DNA of 64,000 nt from an uncultured Clostridium sp. Lineage in GTDB: Bacteria; Bacillota; Clostridia; TANB77; CAG-508. A model generated the notes under the pieces. That model made no database searches. It saw only the letters and a program-made list of their open reading frames with translations, and was not told where the DNA came from. The position numbers were made by a program, and so were the translations under genes. Below, piece after piece: positions 10,066 to 19,347 of the stretch. The stretch's first letter is position 1, and the number at the start of each line of letters is the position of its first letter. The stretch covers positions 186,001 through 250,000 of the forward strand of contig USEI01000001.1 of assembly GCA_900553685.1 (NCBI GenBank), in the 5' to 3' direction.

Positions 10066-10103
10066 AAAAAGATAGCAATTCTAAAAGTTTTGTTATCTTT
10101 TTT
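10066..10103 (+). terminator. Terminator after argS
   Basis: Stem AAAAAGATAGCAA pairs with TTGTTATCTTTTT (one G-U), followed by a T tract. It lies about 70 bases after argS. Confidence 0.75.
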
Positions 10104-10315
10104 GTTATTTGTTGGATATTAATTTTGCATATCATTTTAAAATACACCTTTTTCTTTTAAGAATTTCTTAATAATTTCTCTATTTTTTCTTAATAAATGT
10201 TTTATATAATGTAAATAATTAAAATAAGAAAATTTATAATAAGCCAAAAATTAAATTTATTAGTTAAATTTTAATTCAAATTTGATTTACTTATTATAAG
10301 AAAGTGGAGAAGTAT
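10104..10315 (+). other. AT-rich intergenic stretch before the first GT2 gene
   Basis: Together with the preceding terminator this makes a gap of about 320 bases without a gene. It is almost pure A/T. A TATAAT at 10205-10210 could be a -10 element but has no good -35 partner. I see no RNA gene, ORF with an SD, or repeat. Confidence 0.5.
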
Positions 10316-11569
10316 ATGAAAATTATAGAAGAAGTATTAAAAATAATTGATTTTTTTTCAATAGCATGTATGATTTATTATGTTGTTATAGGATTATGTT
10401 CTTTAAGAAAATCTAAGAATGAAACAGATAGTAAAAACTTTAAAAAATTCGCATGTATAATTCCAGCCAGAAATGAGGAACTTGTAATAGAAAATTTGTT
10501 AGAAAGCTTAAAAAAACAAAATTATCCTAAAGAGTTTTATGATATATTTGTAATACCAAATAATTGTACAGATAATACAGAAATGATTTCTAAGCAACAA
10601 AAAGTTAAAATTATAAATTGTGAAAATGTAAGAACCAATTCAAAAGGGGATGTATTAAGACATGTGTTTAAAGTATTAAAAAACGAAGATTACGAAGCAT
10701 ATATTATTTTTGATGCAGATAATGTAGTTCATCCCAATTTTATTAAAAAGATGAATAATATACTAAATAAAGGTTATAGGTTAGCTCAAGGTTATAGAGA
10801 CAGTAAAAATCCGTCAGATACTTGGATATCTAGTACTTCTTCACTACATTATATGGTACAAAATTATTTTGTAAATAAAGCTAGAATGAATATTTCTCAA
10901 TCTAGTTTTATAAATGGAACTGGTTTTATGATTTCAAAAGAATTAATTGAAGAAAAAGGCTATAATTCTCTTACAATGACAGAAGATATAGAACTTACTG
11001 TAAAATGTGCTTTGGATAAAGAAAAGATAGCTTTTGTAGAAGAAGCAATAACTTATGATGAACAACCAATAAAATTCAGTGAATCTTGGAAACAAAGAAA
11101 AAGATGGTCAGTAGGAACAATTCAATGTTTAAAAATGTATTCAAAATCTCTTAAAAATGATATAATAAAAAATAAAAATTTTGGTGCATTAGATTCATTG
11201 TTGTTTTTATTTGCACCATATATGCAATTATTAACAACAGCTATATTTTTATTACATATATTAACAAATGTAGTTGAAACTTTAGAAATAAATTTTATTT
11301 CAAAAATCTTTTTTTCAATTATGTGGTATATATTAAGTATACTGATGTCTATATTATTAGTAAAAATAAATAAAAAAGATATAAAAAGATATTTAAAAGG
11401 AATTTTTACTTTACCACTTTTTTATTTTAGTTGGATACCAATAAATATAATAGCATGTTTTAAAAAGAATTTAAAATGGGAAAAAATCGAACATACAAGA
11501 ACAATTAGTTTTAATAATATATTAAGCTTAAGTTATTTGAGTAATGGGGTAAAACATGAAAAAGGATAA
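10316..11569 (+). CDS. Family 2 glycosyltransferase, membrane-bound
   Basis: Processive-type GT2 (cellulose/poly-GlcNAc synthase-like) acting at the inner face of the membrane. One N-terminal helix (about 8-28) is followed by the GT-A domain with CIIPARNE, DADN (about 132), QGYRDSKNPSDTW, NGTGFM, TED (about 221) and QRKRW (about 258-262), then three or four C-terminal helices. A GTG at 10304 is in frame, but ATG 10316 has the better-placed GGAG. It is a paralogue of the gene at 60414, sharing these motifs and the C-terminal KWEKIEH(TV)R. Its 3' end overlaps a TVP38-like gene, suggesting a coupled function in making or exporting a glycan or glycolipid. Confidence 0.88.
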   Translation: MKIIEEVLKIIDFFSIACMIYYVVIGLCSLRKSKNETDSKNFKKFACIIPARNEELVIENLLESLKKQNYPKEFYDIFVIPNNCTDNTEMISKQQKVKIINCENVRTNSKGDVLRHVFKVLKNEDYEAYIIFDADNVVHPNFIKKMNNILNKGYRLAQGYRDSKNPSDTWISSTSSLHYMVQNYFVNKARMNISQSSFINGTGFMISKELIEEKGYNSLTMTEDIELTVKCALDKEKIAFVEEAITYDEQPIKFSESWKQRKRWSVGTIQCLKMYSKSLKNDIIKNKNFGALDSLLFLFAPYMQLLTTAIFLLHILTNVVETLEINFISKIFFSIMWYILSILMSILLVKINKKDIKRYLKGIFTLPLFYFSWIPINIIACFKKNLKWEKIEHTRTISFNNILSLSYLSNGVKHEKG

Positions 11570-12275
11570 AATGAAAAATTTTAAGTTATTAATTTTTATA
11601 ATATTTATACTAAGTTTAGTATTTTTTAGTATAAAAATTGGACCAATATTTATGAATATATCTACTGAAGATGGAAGGCTAAATTTTCAGCAAGAAATAG
11701 TTAAATTAGGTTTAGAAGGAGTATTAATTATTATAGGACTAATATTTGTTCAAATATTTTTGGTAATTATGCCTGGAGAACCTGTGGAAATTTTATGTGG
11801 TATGTGTTACGGACCAATATTAGGTATGCTTGTATGTTTTTTAGGAATGTTTTTAAGCACATCTATAATATTTTTTGCAGTAAGAAAATTTGGAAAAGAT
11901 TTTATATATACTTTTATTTCAGAAGAAAAATTAAAAAAGATAGAAAATGCAAAAATTTGGAATGATAAAAGAAAACTAGATTTTATATTATTTATGGCTT
12001 TCTTTATACCAGGAGTTCCAAAAGATATATTTGTATATATTGGAGGGTTACTTCCAATAAAACCAACAACATTTTTATTAATATCAACTTTTGCAAGATT
12101 TCCATCAATTATTTCATCAACTATTGCAGGAAGTAATTTAATTTATGGAAATTGGGGTATAATAATGCTTACTTATGGAGTAACATTTTTAATTTCAGCT
12201 ATATTAATAATATTATTTAATAGAGAAAACAAGAAAGATAAAATAAATAATTTAGAGAAAAAAAGAATAAATTAA
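11556..12275 (+). CDS. TVP38/TMEM64 (VTT/DedA superfamily) membrane protein
   Basis: A 239-aa polytopic protein with an N-terminal helix (about 8-28) and several more, carrying the VTT-domain features: the PGEPVEILCGMCYGPILG re-entrant motif (about 71-88) and a FIPGVPKD motif (about 148-155). The family is implicated in lipid scrambling or transport. ATG 11556 overlaps the GT2 gene by 14 bases; an alternative ATG at 11571 has AAGGA four bases upstream, so the true start could be five codons later. The overlap indicates translational coupling with the glycosyltransferase. Confidence 0.85.
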   Translation: MKKDKMKNFKLLIFIIFILSLVFFSIKIGPIFMNISTEDGRLNFQQEIVKLGLEGVLIIIGLIFVQIFLVIMPGEPVEILCGMCYGPILGMLVCFLGMFLSTSIIFFAVRKFGKDFIYTFISEEKLKKIENAKIWNDKRKLDFILFMAFFIPGVPKDIFVYIGGLLPIKPTTFLLISTFARFPSIISSTIAGSNLIYGNWGIIMLTYGVTFLISAILIILFNRENKKDKINNLEKKRIN

Positions 12276-12337
12276 AAATAAGTAATAAATCTAGAAATAA
12301 ATTTTAAAAAATAAGAATATATTAGTAAATTATTTCA

Positions 12338-12366
12338 TTGACAAAACTTTAATTATGAAATATAAC
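12338..12366 (+). promoter_or_regulatory. Promoter for rubredoxin
   Basis: TTGACA (12338-12343), 17-base spacer, TATAAC (12361-12366), 37 bases before the rubredoxin ATG. Confidence 0.75.
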
Positions 12367-12402
12367 TATAAGTGTAAATAAAATTTTAGTGGAGGTGATA
12401 TT

Positions 12403-12540
12403 ATGAAATACAGATGTACAGTATGTGGACATATTTATGATGAAGCTGTAGAAGGAAAAAAATTTGAAGAATTACCAGATACATGGGTTTGTCCTTTATG
12501 TGGAGTTGGAAAAGAAATGTTTGAAAAAGTAGAAGAATAA
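12403..12540 (+). CDS. Rubredoxin
   Basis: A 45-aa iron protein. The two knuckles CTVCG (residues 5-9) and CPLCG (about 34-38) bind one Fe, and YDEA and the PDTWVCP segment are family hallmarks. It is shorter than the usual 52-54 aa, because the loop between the knuckles is trimmed. GGAGG lies 7 bases before ATG 12403. It is an electron carrier in anaerobes, often serving oxidative-stress reductases. It has its own promoter and may be co-transcribed with the membrane protein downstream. Confidence 0.95.
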   Translation: MKYRCTVCGHIYDEAVEGKKFEELPDTWVCPLCGVGKEMFEKVEE

Positions 12541-12578
12541 ATAAAGGAGTGTATGATAAGCTATCATATAAAACGAGT

Positions 12579-13181
12579 ATGGAAGAAGTAATAAATAAAA
12601 ATTTAAAAGATTTTTCAAAAGTTACAGATAGAATTCAAACACTTTTAATTTTTTTAATAGCTTTATTAGTTCCTACTTTTTTAGGTGGGCTAATAACAAA
12701 AGTGTTTGGAGCTCAAAGTATTGTAACTCAAAATTCACAATTAATAGTTGGTTCAATTGTTAATACTGCCTTAGTAATTACAGCTATTAACTTAAAAGGT
12801 TGGACAAAAATATTAGGTGTTGTAACAATGCCAAGTATTTCTACAATTTTAAGTGGATATGTTTTTAAAAGTGCTTCAGTATATATGACATATATGATAC
12901 CAGCAATTTGGATAGGAAACTTTGCATTAGTATATGCTTATAAATTAATACTAATGTCTAAAGGAAAAAATTATTTTTTAGCAGGTGTAGTTGGAGTAAT
13001 AACAAAAGTGTTAATAATAGGAGCAGGGTTTATGGCATTAAATCTTTTTAATGTATTTCCTGAAAAATTAGTTACTACATTACAAACTGCGATGACTACA
13101 ACACAATTAATAACAGCTACAGTGGGAGTTATAATTGCTTCTGTAATTTATGCTATTGAAAAAAGAACAATAAAAAACTAA
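12579..13181 (+). CDS. Multi-pass membrane protein of unknown function
   Basis: About 200 aa with five or six hydrophobic helices and small-residue-rich loops, in the general style of ECF-transporter S components, but no substrate motif is recognised. The start is uncertain: the frame is open from GTG 12549, but the only strong SD (AAAGGAG, 12543-12549) overlaps that GTG and is correctly spaced only for an out-of-frame ATG at 12553 that stops after 12 codons. ATG 12579 is chosen as the first in-frame ATG. It follows rubredoxin closely, so it is likely co-transcribed. Confidence 0.7.
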   Translation: MEEVINKNLKDFSKVTDRIQTLLIFLIALLVPTFLGGLITKVFGAQSIVTQNSQLIVGSIVNTALVITAINLKGWTKILGVVTMPSISTILSGYVFKSASVYMTYMIPAIWIGNFALVYAYKLILMSKGKNYFLAGVVGVITKVLIIGAGFMALNLFNVFPEKLVTTLQTAMTTTQLITATVGVIIASVIYAIEKRTIKN

Positions 13182-13213
13182 AAATAAATTATAATTGAAT
13201 ATGAAATATAAAG

Positions 13214-13255
13214 AAACTCTTGTTATAAATTAAAATTAATAATAAGGGTTTTTTT
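13214..13255 (+). terminator. Terminator
   Basis: AAACTCTTGTTAT pairs with ATAATAAGGGTTT (two G-U pairs), followed by seven T residues, closing the rubredoxin/membrane protein unit. Confidence 0.75.
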
Positions 13256-13371
13256 ATATTATTATAAAAATATTGTACTGTATAGATATTCCAAGTATAA
13301 ATTTAAAAGTAGACTTTTTTGTAAAATGTTTTACATAAAAAGAATACTATATAGAAGGAAAGGAGTAAAAA

Positions 13372-14142
13372 ATGGACATTATTTTAGGAATTTCTATTCC
13401 TTTTATAGGAACATCAATAGGTGCTTTAATGGTGTTTTTTATGAAAAATACATTAAGTATAAAAGTAGAAAAAATATTATTAGGATTTGCTTCAGGTGTT
13501 ATGATTGCAGCTTCTATATGGTCGCTTATTATTCCTTCAATAGAAATGGCTGAAGAGCAAGGACTAATACCATGGTTTCCAACTACCATAGGATTTATTT
13601 TAGGAATATTATTTTTATTGCTGATAGATATGATAGTTCCTCACTTAGAAAATGGAAAAGTAAAAGGAATAAAAACAAATTTAAGTAATAATATAATGTT
13701 AATTCTAGCTGTTACTCTCCATAATATACCAGAAGGAATGGCAGTTGGAGTTGTTTTTGCAGGGGTACTTACTAATAATACAGGAGTTACCCTAAGTGGA
13801 GCTATGGCTCTTGCAATAGGTATCGCAATTCAAAATTTTCCTGAGGGAGCAATTATATCTATGCCACTTAAAAGTAGTGGAATGAAAAAATTAAAGGCAT
13901 TCAAAATAGGTATGTTATCTGGTATAGTTGAGCCTATTGCAGCATGTATTACAATATTATTAGTTACTTATGTGGTACCAATTCTTCCGTATTTATTATC
14001 ATTTGCGGCAGGAGCAATGATTTATGTTGTTGTTGATGAACTAATTCCAGAATCACAAAAAGGTGAGTTATCAAGCTTAGGAACTATAGGAGTCACAATT
14101 GGATTTTTAATAATGATGATTTTAGATGTAACTTTAGGATAA
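13372..14142 (+). CDS. ZIP family metal transporter (ZupT-like)
   Basis: A 256-aa ZIP transporter with about eight membrane helices. The metal-binding helices carry HNIPEGMAVG (about 120-129) and QNFPEGAIISMPL (about 152-164), where the second copy has Gln in place of the usual His before N-x-PEG. It is predicted to import Zn2+ or a similar divalent cation. A strong AAGGAAAGGAG precedes ATG 13372. A terminator follows, so it is probably monocistronic. Confidence 0.92.
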   Translation: MDIILGISIPFIGTSIGALMVFFMKNTLSIKVEKILLGFASGVMIAASIWSLIIPSIEMAEEQGLIPWFPTTIGFILGILFLLLIDMIVPHLENGKVKGIKTNLSNNIMLILAVTLHNIPEGMAVGVVFAGVLTNNTGVTLSGAMALAIGIAIQNFPEGAIISMPLKSSGMKKLKAFKIGMLSGIVEPIAACITILLVTYVVPILPYLLSFAAGAMIYVVVDELIPESQKGELSSLGTIGVTIGFLIMMILDVTLG

Positions 14143-14195
14143 AATAAATTGAATTTTAATTATATATATGATAAGATAACATTATTAAAAAATAT

Positions 14196-14227
14196 AAAGG
14201 TATCTATTTTAAATAGGTATCTTTTTT
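14196..14227 (+). terminator. Terminator after the ZIP gene
   Basis: Stem AAGGTATCTATT / AATAGGTATCTT (two G-U pairs) runs directly into six T residues, just upstream of the exonuclease III start. Confidence 0.75.
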
Positions 14228-14240
14228 AAGGAGAGAAAAA

Positions 14241-15014
14241 ATGAAATTAATATCTTGGAATGTAAATGGTTTAAGGGCAGTAGTAAATAAGGGATTTAAA
14301 AAATTTTTTGAACAAGTTCAGGCTGATATTTTTTGTATTCAAGAAACTAAAATGCAAGTTGAACAATTAGATATGATTATAGAAGCTATTTTTGAAGGAT
14401 ATTATCAATATTGGAATAGTGCAGAAAAAAAAGGATATTCAGGTACAGCAATATTTACTAAAAAAGAACCGTTAAGTGTAAAATATGGCTTAGGAATAGA
14501 AGAACATGATAAAGAAGGAAGATTAATAACTTTAGAATATGAAAATTTTTATCTTGTAAATTGTTATACACCAAATTCTAAAAGAGGATTAGAAAGATTA
14601 CCTTATAGGATGCTTTGGGAAGATGAAATAAGAAAATATTTGATTGCTTTAGATAAAGTAAAACCAGTAATATATTGTGGTGATTTGAATGTTGCTCATA
14701 AAGAAATAGATGTAAAAAATGATAAAGCCAATATTGGAAATAGTGGCTTCACTTATGAAGAAAGAGATAAAATGACACAATTATTAGAAAGCAATTTTGT
14801 AGATACTTTTAGATATAAATATCCTGATAAAGATGATTCATATACTTGGTGGTCATATATGGGTAAAGCAAGAGAGAAAAATGTTGGTTGGAGGATAGAT
14901 TATTTTATTACATCAGATAACATAAAGAAAAATATTATTGATGCAAAAATTCATAACGATATATTAGGAAGTGATCATTGTCCTATTGAATTAGATATAG
15001 ATTTAAAGTTTTAA
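14241..15014 (+). CDS. xth: Exodeoxyribonuclease III / AP endonuclease
   Basis: Base-excision repair nuclease that cleaves 5' of abasic sites and degrades 3' ends. The 257-aa length matches ExoA-type enzymes. Diagnostic motifs are SWNVNGLRA at the N-terminus, CIQETKMQ (catalytic Glu, about 32-39), CGDLNVAHKEID, WRIDYF and the C-terminal GSDHCPIELD with the catalytic Asp-His pair. GGAGAG lies upstream of ATG 14241. Confidence 0.96.
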   Translation: MKLISWNVNGLRAVVNKGFKKFFEQVQADIFCIQETKMQVEQLDMIIEAIFEGYYQYWNSAEKKGYSGTAIFTKKEPLSVKYGLGIEEHDKEGRLITLEYENFYLVNCYTPNSKRGLERLPYRMLWEDEIRKYLIALDKVKPVIYCGDLNVAHKEIDVKNDKANIGNSGFTYEERDKMTQLLESNFVDTFRYKYPDKDDSYTWWSYMGKAREKNVGWRIDYFITSDNIKKNIIDAKIHNDILGSDHCPIELDIDLKF

Positions 15015-15017
15015 GTC

Positions 15018-15047
15018 TTGACAAATTTATGGGAAATTTGTTAAAAT
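15018..15047 (+). promoter_or_regulatory. marR promoter with a perfect inverted repeat in the spacer
   Basis: TTGACA (15018-15023), 18-base spacer, TAAAAT (15042-15047). Between the boxes sits ACAAATTT-ATGGG-AAATTTGT (15021-15041), a perfect 8-bp inverted repeat typical of a MarR-dimer operator. Autoregulation by the MarR protein just downstream is inferred. Confidence 0.7.
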
Positions 15048-15078
15048 AATTATTGGTCTAATGAAAGGAAGTGTAAGT

Positions 15079-15516
15079 TTGAAAGATAACGATGTAAAAA
15101 TAGGTCTTGAAATTAAAATAATTTCAAATTTAATTTACCGAAAATTAGATAAAAATTTAAGCTCAAGTGGTATTAGCAAAATAACTACAAGCCATGCATA
15201 TATAATAGGTTTTTTATATGAAAACCAAGATAAAATAATTTACCAAAAAGATATAGAAAAAGAATTGCAGATTAGAAGATCAACTGCTACAGGAATTTTA
15301 AAACTAATGGAGAAAAATGGCTTAATAGAGAAAAGAGCAGATGAAAAAGATGCAAGGTTAAAAAAAATAATTTTAACAAAAAAGTCAATAAATTATCATA
15401 AGTTAGTTGAAAATACAATGCAAGAACTTGAAAGTAAAATGGTAAATGGAATAACTAAAGAAGAGTTAAAAGTTTTTTTAATGGTGTCAAATAAAATAAA
15501 GAAAAATATAAGTTAA
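15079..15516 (+). CDS. MarR family transcriptional regulator
   Basis: A winged-helix repressor of about 145 aa. The recognition region IEKELQIRRSTATGILKLMEKNGLIEKRADEKDARLKKIILT is the MarR DNA-binding wing in family order. TTG 15079 is chosen over ATG 15061 because AAAGGAAG (15064-15071) is well spaced for the TTG, and the predicted transcription start is so close to 15061 that an ATG start there would be nearly leaderless. It sits immediately upstream of an ABC exporter pair, which it probably controls in response to a toxic ligand. Confidence 0.9.
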   Translation: MKDNDVKIGLEIKIISNLIYRKLDKNLSSSGISKITTSHAYIIGFLYENQDKIIYQKDIEKELQIRRSTATGILKLMEKNGLIEKRADEKDARLKKIILTKKSINYHKLVENTMQELESKMVNGITKEELKVFLMVSNKIKKNIS

Positions 15517-15536
15517 GCTATTTTTTAATAGCTTAA
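15513..15536 (+). other. Perfect hairpin at the end of marR
   Basis: TTAAGCTATT-TTTT-AATAGCTTAA is a perfect 10-bp stem overlapping the marR stop codon. It is followed by A rather than T residues, so it is not a classical terminator on this strand; it may be an mRNA-protecting or processing hairpin. Confidence 0.45.
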
Positions 15537-15644
15537 AAAAATCTACAAATATATGTTAGGTAGCGAACTAATTTTACTTAATAGATATTTTTATAAAAAT
15601 TTTCAAAAATATAAATTTTAACAATAATAAATATCAAATATTTA

Positions 15645-15674
15645 TTGACAATTAGTTTGTTTTTAAATTTAAAT
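15645..15674 (+). promoter_or_regulatory. Promoter of the ABC exporter pair
   Basis: TTGACA (15645-15650), 18-base spacer, TTAAAT (15669-15674). Like the marR promoter it has ACAA and TTTGT half-sites starting inside the -35 box (15648-15660), although with a shorter centre and imperfect, so control by the same MarR protein is plausible. Confidence 0.55.
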
Positions 15675-15697
15675 AAATTCTAAGGAGGAGGTAAAAA

Positions 15698-17443
15698 ATG
15701 ATTAAAAACTTGATAAAGAGCATTAAAGAGTACAAGAAACAAACAATTTTAACACCAATTTTTGTTTCAGTAGAAACAATTATAGAAGTATTAATTCCGT
15801 TTTTTATGGCGTATTTAATAGACAATGGAATTAATAAAAATGATGAAAAAACAATTTTAGTAGTTGGTATATTACTTTGCATTGCTGCAATTATTTCTTT
15901 AGTTTTTGGTATATTATCAGGAAGATCTGCTGCTAAAGCATCAGCTGGATTTGCTAAAAATTTAAGAAAAGATATGTATTATAATGTTCAAAATTTTTCA
16001 TTTACAAATATTGATAAATTTTCAACAGCAAGTATTGTAACAAGACATACTACAGATATTGCATTTGTTCAAATGGCATTTCAAATGATAATTAGAGTAG
16101 CAGTTAGAGCACCATTAATGCTAATATTTTCACTAATAATGGCATTTTTAGTTAATATAAAACTAGCACTTATATTTTTAGTTGCAATTCCTATTTTAGG
16201 AATAGGATTATATTTTATTGCAACAAAAGCACATCCAATATTTGAAAAAACTTTTACTACATATGATAAATTGAATAATATTGTACAAGAAAATGTACAA
16301 GGAATTAGAGTTGTAAAATCTTATGTAACTGAAGATAAAGAAATAGATAAATTTTACAAAATTTCTGGTGACATTTATGACGGATTTGCAAAAGCAGAAA
16401 AATTAGTTGCATTAAATAATCCATTAATGCAATTTGCAATGAGTGTTGTAATAGTATTAATTTCATTAGTTGGTGGTAAATTAATAATTGGAACTTCTTT
16501 AACGACAGGAGAACTTACAAGTTTAATTTCTTATGCTATGCAAATTTTAACTTCTTTAATGATGTTATCTATGATTTTAGTAATGATTATGATGTCTAGA
16601 GCATCTGCAGAAAGAATTGTAGAAATATTAGTAGAAAAAAGTACAATTCATAATAATGAAAATCCTGTAAAGGAAGTAAAAGATGGTTCAATTACTTTTA
16701 AAAATGTTAATTTTAGTTATGTAGACAATAAAGACAAATTATGTTTAAAAAATGTAAACATAGATATAAAATCTGGAGAAACAATAGGTATAATAGGAGG
16801 AACAGGAAGTTCAAAATCTACTTTTGTTCAATTGATTCCAAGATTATATGATGCAACAGAAGGTGAAGTACTAGTTGGAAATGTAAATGTTAAAGATTAT
16901 GATTTAAAAACTTTAAGAAATGAAGTTGCAATGGTACTTCAAAAAAATGTATTGTTCTCAGGAACAATAAAAGAAAATTTGCGTTGGGGAAATGAAAATG
17001 CAACAGATGAAGAAATAATAAAAGCTTGTAAGCAGGCTCAAGCAGATGAATTTGTTAGTTCTTTTCCAGATGGATATGATACATATATAGAACAAGGTGG
17101 TACAAATGTATCAGGTGGACAAAAGCAAAGATTATGTATTGCAAGAGCATTACTTAAAAAACCTAAAATATTAATATTAGATGATTCGACAAGTGCTGTA
17201 GATACAAAAACAGATAGCCTAATAAGAAAAGCATTTAAAGATGAAATTCCAAATACAACTAAAATAATTATTGCTCAAAGAATTTCTTCTGTGGAAGATT
17301 GTGATAGAATAATTGTTCTAGATGGTGGTGAAATAAATGGAATTGGAACTCATGAAGAATTGTTAAAAACTAATAAAATATATGAAGAAGTTTACTCATC
17401 ACAAGTGAAAGGAGGTAATGATAATGAAGAATCAGAACAATAA
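15698..17443 (+). CDS. Heterodimeric ABC exporter, subunit with degenerate ATPase site
   Basis: A 581-aa half-transporter: six-helix transmembrane domain (about 1-310) and a nucleotide-binding domain with Walker A GGTGSSKST (about 367-375), signature VSGGQKQR and Walker B ILILDDSTSAVD. The catalytic Glu after Walker B is Asp, and the H-loop His is Gln (IIAQRISS). These are the hallmarks of the non-catalytic site of heterodimeric multidrug exporters such as BmrC/D and TM287/288. The partner gene follows with a 20-base overlap. GGAGGAGG precedes the ATG. The likely role is drug or lipid efflux under MarR control; the substrate is unknown. Confidence 0.93.
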   Translation: MIKNLIKSIKEYKKQTILTPIFVSVETIIEVLIPFFMAYLIDNGINKNDEKTILVVGILLCIAAIISLVFGILSGRSAAKASAGFAKNLRKDMYYNVQNFSFTNIDKFSTASIVTRHTTDIAFVQMAFQMIIRVAVRAPLMLIFSLIMAFLVNIKLALIFLVAIPILGIGLYFIATKAHPIFEKTFTTYDKLNNIVQENVQGIRVVKSYVTEDKEIDKFYKISGDIYDGFAKAEKLVALNNPLMQFAMSVVIVLISLVGGKLIIGTSLTTGELTSLISYAMQILTSLMMLSMILVMIMMSRASAERIVEILVEKSTIHNNENPVKEVKDGSITFKNVNFSYVDNKDKLCLKNVNIDIKSGETIGIIGGTGSSKSTFVQLIPRLYDATEGEVLVGNVNVKDYDLKTLRNEVAMVLQKNVLFSGTIKENLRWGNENATDEEIIKACKQAQADEFVSSFPDGYDTYIEQGGTNVSGGQKQRLCIARALLKKPKILILDDSTSAVDTKTDSLIRKAFKDEIPNTTKIIIAQRISSVEDCDRIIVLDGGEINGIGTHEELLKTNKIYEEVYSSQVKGGNDNEESEQ

Positions 17444-19310
17444 TACTCCTAAACCTAAACTTGATAAAGATATATTAAAAAGATTATTAAAGTACATAAC
17501 ATCTAATTACAAATTAAAATTTGCAATAGTTTTCATTTGTATTATTCTATCAACTGCGTCAACAGTTGCAGGTTCATTATACTTAGAGGTTTTAATAGAT
17601 GATTATATAACTCCTTTAATTGGTGTTCAAAATCCAATTCTTACAAGTTTTATACAGGCTATAGGTATTATGGCTATTATATATACGGTTGGAATAATTG
17701 CAAGTTTAATTTATAGCAGAATAATGGTAGATATTTCTGAAGGAATTTTAAAAACAATTCGTGATGATATGTTTGTTAAAATGCAAAGATTGCCAATAAA
17801 ATATTTTGATACACATACACATGGTGATATTATGAGTCGTTATACTGCAGATACAGATACTTTGAGCCAAATGATTTCACAAAGTATTCCTCAAATGTTT
17901 TCTTCAATCATTACAATTATTGCAGTATTTGTAGCTATGATAGTAACAAATTTATATTTAACACTTGTAGTATTTTGCTCATTACTTGTTATGTTAAGAG
18001 TTACAAAATCAATAGCTTCAAGAAGTTCAAAATATTTTATTCGTCAACAAGAAGCAATAGGTAAAGTTAATGGCTATATAGAAGAAATGATTAATGGACA
18101 AAAAGTTGTAAAAGTATTTTGTCATGAAGAAAAAGCAAAAGAAGAATTTGATAAAATAAATGAAGAATTATGTGATCAAATGTATAAAGCAAATAAATTT
18201 GCAAATATTTTAATGCCAACACTTGGAGCACTAGGTAATCTTCAATATATTATCTTAGCTATAGTTGGTGGAATTTTAGCAGTAAATGGAATAGGTAACA
18301 TAACAGTTGGTTTAATAATCTCATTTTTACAATTAAGCAAAACTTTCATACGACCAATAAGTCAAATTTCTCAACAATTAAATTCTGTTGCAATGGCAAT
18401 GGCAGGAGCAAAAAGAATATTTGAGCTTATGGATGAAGAACCAGAAAAGGATAATGGTTATGTAACTTTAGTTAATGCTGAATATGTTGATGGTGTTTTA
18501 ACAGAAACAGATAAGAGAACAGGAATTTGGGCATGGAAACATCCTCATCATGATGGTACATTAGATTATGTTGAATTAAAAGGACATATAGAATTATATG
18601 ATGTAGATTTTGGATATGAAGAAGATAATTTAGTTTTACATGATGTAAGCTTATATGCAAAACCAGGACAAAAAATAGCTTTTGTAGGAGCTACAGGAGC
18701 AGGAAAAACAACAATAACAAATCTTTTAAATCGTTTTTATGATATAGAAGATGGAAAAATTAGATATGATGGAATAAACATTAAAAAGATTAAAAAGGAT
18801 GATTTGCGATTATCTTTAGGAATGGTACTACAAGATACAAATCTTTTTACAGGTACAATTAAAGAGAATATAAAATACGGAAAAGATGATGCAACAGATG
18901 AAGAAGTAATAAATGCAGCAAAACTAGCTAATGCACATGACTTTATTATGAGATTACCAGATGGATATGATACAGTTTTAACAGGTAATGGGGCAAGTCT
19001 TTCACAAGGTCAAAGACAATTACTTTCTATTGCTAGAGCAGCATTAAATGACCCTCCAGTTATGATACTTGATGAAGCAACATCTAGCATTGATACTAGA
19101 ACAGAGAAAATAGTTCAAGATGGTATGGATAAATTAATGAACGGAAGAACTGTTTTTGTAATAGCTCATAGATTATCAACTGTTAGAAATTCAAAAGCTA
19201 TTATTGTTTTAGATCATGGAAGAATAATTGAAAGAGGTACACATGAAGATTTGCTTGCACAAAAAGGAACTTATTATCAATTATATACAGGTGCATTTGA
19301 GTTAGAATAA
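17424..19310 (+). CDS. Heterodimeric ABC exporter, catalytic subunit
   Basis: A 628-aa half-transporter with six membrane helices, then an ATPase domain with Walker A GATGAGKTT (about 422-430), signature LSQGQRQL, canonical Walker B MILDEATSSID and H-loop AHRLSTV. It therefore supplies the intact residues missing from its partner. An insert of about 45 residues before the ATPase domain (containing GIWAWKHPHHDG) is common in this subfamily. ATG 17424 is preferred over ATG 17418 because GGAGG (17411-17415) is 8 bases from the former and only 2 from the latter. Confidence 0.93.
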   Translation: MKNQNNNTPKPKLDKDILKRLLKYITSNYKLKFAIVFICIILSTASTVAGSLYLEVLIDDYITPLIGVQNPILTSFIQAIGIMAIIYTVGIIASLIYSRIMVDISEGILKTIRDDMFVKMQRLPIKYFDTHTHGDIMSRYTADTDTLSQMISQSIPQMFSSIITIIAVFVAMIVTNLYLTLVVFCSLLVMLRVTKSIASRSSKYFIRQQEAIGKVNGYIEEMINGQKVVKVFCHEEKAKEEFDKINEELCDQMYKANKFANILMPTLGALGNLQYIILAIVGGILAVNGIGNITVGLIISFLQLSKTFIRPISQISQQLNSVAMAMAGAKRIFELMDEEPEKDNGYVTLVNAEYVDGVLTETDKRTGIWAWKHPHHDGTLDYVELKGHIELYDVDFGYEEDNLVLHDVSLYAKPGQKIAFVGATGAGKTTITNLLNRFYDIEDGKIRYDGINIKKIKKDDLRLSLGMVLQDTNLFTGTIKENIKYGKDDATDEEVINAAKLANAHDFIMRLPDGYDTVLTGNGASLSQGQRQLLSIARAALNDPPVMILDEATSSIDTRTEKIVQDGMDKLMNGRTVFVIAHRLSTVRNSKAIIVLDHGRIIERGTHEDLLAQKGTYYQLYTGAFELE

Positions 19311-19347
19311 TATTAGATGAATTAAAACTATAATATTCTTAAAAATG

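Noticed and set aside
13326-13589. Overlapping ORFs at the start of the ZIP transporter
   Set aside because: Both are in other frames of a clear ZIP gene with a strong SD at 13372.
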